Source of the DNA: Verrucomicrobiota bacterium
GTDB taxonomy: Bacteria; Verrucomicrobiota; Lentisphaeria; Oligosphaerales; JAFGRS01
Reading direction: 5' to 3'
DNA length: 9,022 nucleotides
Assembly: GCA_019136035.1 (NCBI GenBank)
Contig: JAGVUW010000115.1
Location: 1 to 9,022 of the forward strand
In this document: positions 7,164-9,022 of the stretch, in pieces
Numbering within the stretch: the stretch's first letter is position 1
Layout of the letters: each line of letters starts with the position of its first letter
Program-made: the position numbers and the translations under genes
The notes under the pieces: model-generated
What the model was told of the DNA's origin: nothing
Databases searched by the model: none
What the model saw: the letters and a program-made list of their open reading frames with translations, nothing else

Positions 7164-7205
7164 CGGTGTGTCCGCAGTCCGGACGCGAGTCTGCGGACGC
7201 AGGAG
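7164..7205. repeat. Hairpin related to the dispersed repeat (degenerate copy D)
   Basis: GTGTCCGCAG and GGACGCGAGT echo the repeat core at 3996-4027, with extra bases between the halves. GTCCGCAG (7170-7177) pairs perfectly with CTGCGGAC (7191-7198). The relation to the other copies is by eye and weaker than among copies A, B and C. Confidence 0.35.
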
Positions 7206-7348
7206 GCCTGGCGTGCGCCTGCATCGATACGGGATTGAGGACCGCTGCGCGCATGTGACCCGCCGCTGCCACGGGCGATGGATGGGGGCGGAAAGAGGCT
7301 CCGTACTATGACCATAGGCTTCACAGCGACATGAAGGATATGGCCTAC

Positions 7349-7498
7349 GTCTAGCCTGACCTATTCACGCGCCGTATGGCGGCTCGTGAACAGGTCACCC
7401 TTCGGGCTTCGACGCGCGTCGAAACGTGCGCCGCAGCCGTGCGGCGCACGTGGATTGTGAGCGAAGCATCCATGCTTCGCGAATAATCCAGGCTAGAC
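7349..7498 (+). other. Compact multi-hairpin element (candidate structured RNA or foldable DNA element)
   Basis: P1: GTCTAGCC (7349-7356) pairs with GGCTAGAC (7491-7498) and closes the element. P2 (7357-7397): TGACCT and TTCACG pair with CGTGAA and AGGTCA around one A/C mismatch, then a 3-nt bulge and CGCC-GTAT-GGCG. A 10-nt linker, CCCTTCGGGC, can form a mini-hairpin. P3 (7408-7423): TTCGAC-GCGC-GTCGAA. P4 (7424-7451): ACGTGCGCCGCA-GCCG-TGCGGCGCACGT, 12 perfect pairs. P5 (7451-7490): TGGATT/AATCCA, then G.T and T-A pairs, tandem G.A pairs, then GCGAAGCA-TCCA-TGCTTCGC. P1/P2, P3/P4, P4/P5 and P5/P1 abut directly. I count about 57 canonical or wobble pairs in 150 nt. No T-tract follows, so these are not intrinsic terminators. 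It ends 43 nt before the GTG start at 7542. It fits no RNA class I can name. Confidence 0.6.
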
Positions 7499-7529
7499 CT
7501 TCACGCTGTTCTGACCAACTCCTGTCGAC

Positions 7530-7535
7530 GGGAGG
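7530..7535 (+). promoter_or_regulatory. Ribosome binding site supporting a GTG start
   Basis: GGGAGG lies 6 nt before the GTG at 7542, a strong match at good spacing. It fixes an initiation codon that would otherwise be doubtful. Confidence 0.75.
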
Positions 7536-7541
7536 CCTGCA

Positions 7542-8537
7542 GTGAGAAGCTCTGTTGCGCGAGCGGTCGTCCTGGTGTCGTGCTGCCTGTATGGTCTGGC
7601 CGTGGGAGCGGAGTCGTCGGCAGTTGACGAAGCCCGGCAACATGGCGCACGAGGAAAGGTGACGCTTCGTGTCGTCGACTCCAAGGGCAGCCCCGTCGGG
7701 CAGGCGCACCTGAGTCTGGGCTTCTTCCCCACAGACACGTACGCCAAAGTCGATGGTCGCGAGGGGCAGACGGACAACGATGGGCTCTTTGTTGTTGAGG
7801 GCAAGACCGTTGCTGACATGACCTACGGGGTCAAGAAGGAGGGGCACTACGGCACCACTGGGAGGTACTGGTTCTACCGCCAAGGCGAGGAGTGTGTTGT
7901 CAGCGGTCGCTGGCAGCCATGGAACCCGACGGTTACGGTCGTTCTCAAAGAGTGTCGCAAGCCCGCCCCCATGTACGCCAAGCAAGTGTACATCGCCATC
8001 CCGGTGCAGAGCACGCCAATAGGGTTCGACTTGGAGAAGGGCGACTGGGTGGCTCCGCACGGTCAGGGGGTTACGGCCGATCTGGTGATCAGGTACGCAG
8101 CCACCTACGACGCCCCTCCGGTGTTCTCAAAGCGGCTTGAGATGGCTTTCAGCAGTGCTCAGGACGGCGTGCAGGCACTGCCCCTGGACCGCACGAGTGA
8201 GTTCGTGTCGGCCTATGCCGCACCAGAGAATGGCTATGCCCCAAGGCTCGTACTGGAGCATGAACGGACCCGTGCCGAGATCATCCGGAACCAGGACATC
8301 GGGGACGACCGGTACCTGGTCTTCAGAGTCCGTACCGCAACGGACAAGGACGGCACAATCACCGGCACGTGTTACGGGAAGATCTACGGACCGATCAACT
8401 ACGGACAAATGGGGGAGACGCATCGCCTGATGTTCAGCTACTACTTCAATCCGACGGTAAACGACCCGAACCTGGAGTTCGACCCATCCCGGAACCTCTT
8501 TGGACAGACGGACAGGCAACGCGTCTACAGGCCATGA
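7542..8537 (+). CDS. Secreted protein of uncharacterised family with carboxypeptidase-regulatory-like domain
   Basis: 331 residues, GTG start fixed by GGGAGG 6 nt upstream. The N-terminus (VARAVVLVSCCLYGLAVGA, 5-23) is a signal peptide with likely cleavage after VGA. Residues ~38-100 resemble a carboxypeptidase-regulatory-like beta-sandwich: VTLRVVDSKGSPVGQAHLSL (40-59) followed by GQTDNDGLFVVEG (75-87). Next come PWNPTVTVVLKECRKPAPMY (126-145), GFDLEKGDWVAPHGQG (161-176), CYGKIYGP (277-284) and the C-terminal signature YYFNPTVNDPNLEFDPSRNL (300-319). From memory, this last combination is typical of a widespread, functionally unassigned family in Verrucomicrobiota, Lentisphaerota and related bacteria. 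A surface or periplasmic role is inferred. Its GC content is visibly lower and its codon use less biased than in the genes at the left of the window. The multi-hairpin element ends 43 nt upstream. Confidence 0.88.
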   Translation: MRSSVARAVVLVSCCLYGLAVGAESSAVDEARQHGARGKVTLRVVDSKGSPVGQAHLSLGFFPTDTYAKVDGREGQTDNDGLFVVEGKTVADMTYGVKKEGHYGTTGRYWFYRQGEECVVSGRWQPWNPTVTVVLKECRKPAPMYAKQVYIAIPVQSTPIGFDLEKGDWVAPHGQGVTADLVIRYAATYDAPPVFSKRLEMAFSSAQDGVQALPLDRTSEFVSAYAAPENGYAPRLVLEHERTRAEIIRNQDIGDDRYLVFRVRTATDKDGTITGTCYGKIYGPINYGQMGETHRLMFSYYFNPTVNDPNLEFDPSRNLFGQTDRQRVYRP

Positions 8538-8568
8538 CGGGCTGTTTTCAATATGGGGACGTGCCAGC

Positions 8569-8600
8569 GCGAGTGTCCACGGACGCATACGCGTCCACGA
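8569..8600. repeat. Dispersed repeat core, copy C
   Basis: 32 bp, beginning GCGAGTGTCC and ending ACGCGTCCACGA, with 28 of 32 bases identical to 3996-4027. GGACGC-ATAC-GCGTCC forms an internal hairpin. Two of the four differences from copy A fall within this palindrome. Similarity to copies A and B does not clearly extend past the core. Confidence 0.65.
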
Positions 8601-8672
8601 ACCGCAAAGGCATCGACAGCACAACGACGCGGAGTTCCATACGAGGGTGGCCAGGTGAGCGCGGACGCGATC

Positions 8673-8702
8673 TTCGATCGGCCCTGGGATCGCCCGGTCG
8701 AA
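8673..8702. other. Hairpin in the 8538-8924 gap
   Basis: TTCGATCGG (8673-8681) pairs with CCGGTCGAA (8694-8702) through 9 bp including one G.T wobble, around a 12-nt loop. No T-tract follows. Its role is unknown; it may belong to the 3' untranslated region of the gene ending at 8537. Confidence 0.35.
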
Positions 8703-8747
8703 ACGCAACGGCGAGCCGACTATCGTAGAGACGTGCGTTCGGGAAGG

Positions 8748-8784
8748 GCCAGGCGGCACGGGGGCACGGCATAGGCCCCCTGGC
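8748..8784. other. Bulged GC-rich hairpin in the 8538-8924 gap
   Basis: GCCA (8748-8751) pairs with TGGC (8781-8784), and GGGGG (8760-8764) with CCCCC (8776-8780), with an 8-nt bulge on the left arm. It could act as a terminator-like structure, but it lacks a T-tract. Confidence 0.3.
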
Positions 8785-8911
8785 GCGGCGCCCGCGATGG
8801 ACAGACACACCGCTGGCGTTCCTCACGGCGGCCGTGGACCGGCCGTGGGGCTGAACGCTGTGGGCATTTCTGGAGTGCCTTCATAGGCGTCGGCACGAGC
8901 GCCGGCGGTGC

Positions 8912-8917
8912 GGGAGG
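8912..8917 (+). promoter_or_regulatory. Ribosome binding site for the 3'-truncated gene
   Basis: GGGAGG lies 7 nt before the ATG at 8925. Confidence 0.65.
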
Positions 8918-8924
8918 GCGAGAC

Positions 8925-9022
8925 ATGCAGACGATACGCTGGGCGGCGCTGGCGCTGGCGGGCTTCCTGGCGAGTGCCGGGGCCGCGGTGACGGTCGAGG
9001 TGACGTCACAGCCGCCGTTGCC
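8925..9022 (+). CDS. Exported protein, 3'-truncated (signal peptide only)
   Basis: Only 32 codons are visible before the window ends. They begin MQTIRWAALALAGFLASAGA, a clear signal peptide (basic residue, hydrophobic core, small residues before the expected cleavage near AGA-AV), and continue into VTVEVTSQPPL. A good ribosome binding site precedes it. The GC content is high, as in the first genes of the window. The mature protein is not visible, so no function can be given. It shares the strand of the gene at 7542 but is 387 bp from it, so co-transcription is unlikely. Confidence 0.7.
   Translation, partial: MQTIRWAALALAGFLASAGAAVTVEVTSQPPL

Larger units (their letters stand above)
6813..7541. 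other. 729-bp intergenic region between divergent genes
   Basis: No convincing gene on either strand; the short open frames lack ribosome binding sites and protein-like composition. It separates the divergent nspC (minus) and the gene at 7542 (plus), so it should hold both promoters, but no consensus promoter is clear. From left to right it contains a possible extension of nspC (to 6995), iteron-like repeats (6966-7027), a hairpin related to the dispersed repeat (7164-7205), a small inverted repeat CTATG-AC-CATAG (7306-7317), the multi-hairpin element (7349-7498) and the ribosome binding site for the next gene. Confidence 0.7.
8538..8924. other. 387-bp intergenic region
   Basis: No gene is supported on either strand. 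It contains repeat copy C (8569-8600), two hairpins (8673-8702 and 8748-8784) and, at its right end, the ribosome binding site of the next gene. No T-rich intrinsic terminator follows the stop at 8537. The minus-strand open frame across this area is antisense to the upstream gene and is not protein-like. Confidence 0.65.

Noticed and set aside
7357..7397. Resemblance of GCCGTATG in hairpin P2 to group II intron domain V
   Set aside because: Only eight bases match. The catalytic AGC triad, the domain V stem layout and a reverse transcriptase are absent.
7424..7480. Strong hairpins read as rho-independent terminators
   Set aside because: No T-run follows any of them on the plus strand, and no gene on that strand ends just upstream.
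7349..7498. Insertion-sequence or MITE interpretation with 10-bp terminal inverted repeats (GTCTAGCCTG)
   Set aside because: No flanking target-site duplication is visible and the internal arms are too orderly for simple terminal repeats. Kept as an alternative, not as a call.
7395..8060. A 221-codon minus-strand open frame crossing the multi-hairpin element
   Set aside because: It overlaps the supported gene at 7542 and runs through the inverted repeats; there is no domain or coding-like composition.

Overview
The window is GC-rich bacterial chromosomal DNA, probably from an environmental or uncultured lineage. Three things point towards the Planctomycetota/Verrucomicrobiota/Lentisphaerota group, with Armatimonadota or similar phyla as alternatives: exported glycan-active proteins, a carboxynorspermidine-type polyamine pathway, and a secreted protein ending in the YYFNPTxNDxNLEFDP signature. 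This placement is inference; there is no rRNA or other marker gene here. I see no phage, transposase, CRISPR, tRNA or rRNA gene.

Layout: (1) 1-1685, plus strand: the C-terminal part of a large protein with a beta-rich segment followed by an alpha-helical, glycosidase-like toroid. (2) 1699-3456, minus strand, convergent after 13 bp: an exported sialidase-like protein with three Asp-boxes. (3) 3557-3901, minus: a small DUF3820-type protein. (4) 3902-4194: a gap filled by two copies of a ~100-bp direct repeat. (5) 4195-5580 and 5679-6812, minus: carboxynorspermidine synthase and carboxynorspermidine decarboxylase (nspC). Transcription runs nspC first, then the synthase. (6) 6813-7541: a 729-bp gap without a convincing gene. 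It holds iteron-like repeats and, at 7349-7498, an unusually complete multi-hairpin element. (7) 7542-8537, plus: a secreted protein of an uncharacterised family, with a GTG start. (8) 8538-8924: a gap with another copy of the dispersed repeat and two hairpins. (9) 8925 to the end: the signal-peptide start of another exported protein.

How the genes work together: the only clear pathway is the synthase/decarboxylase pair. It condenses a diamine with aspartate semialdehyde and decarboxylates the product to a triamine (spermidine or norspermidine). The sialidase-like protein and the glycosidase-like protein suggest glycan scavenging, but they converge and need not be co-regulated.

The most unusual thing is the 150-nt element at 7349-7498. 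An 8-bp closing stem encloses four larger hairpins laid almost end to end, and one arm carries a tandem G.A pair. It lies just upstream of the gene at 7542 and matches no RNA class I can name. The second is a dispersed palindromic repeat family: two tandem copies near 4000, one at 8569 and one degenerate relative near 7170.
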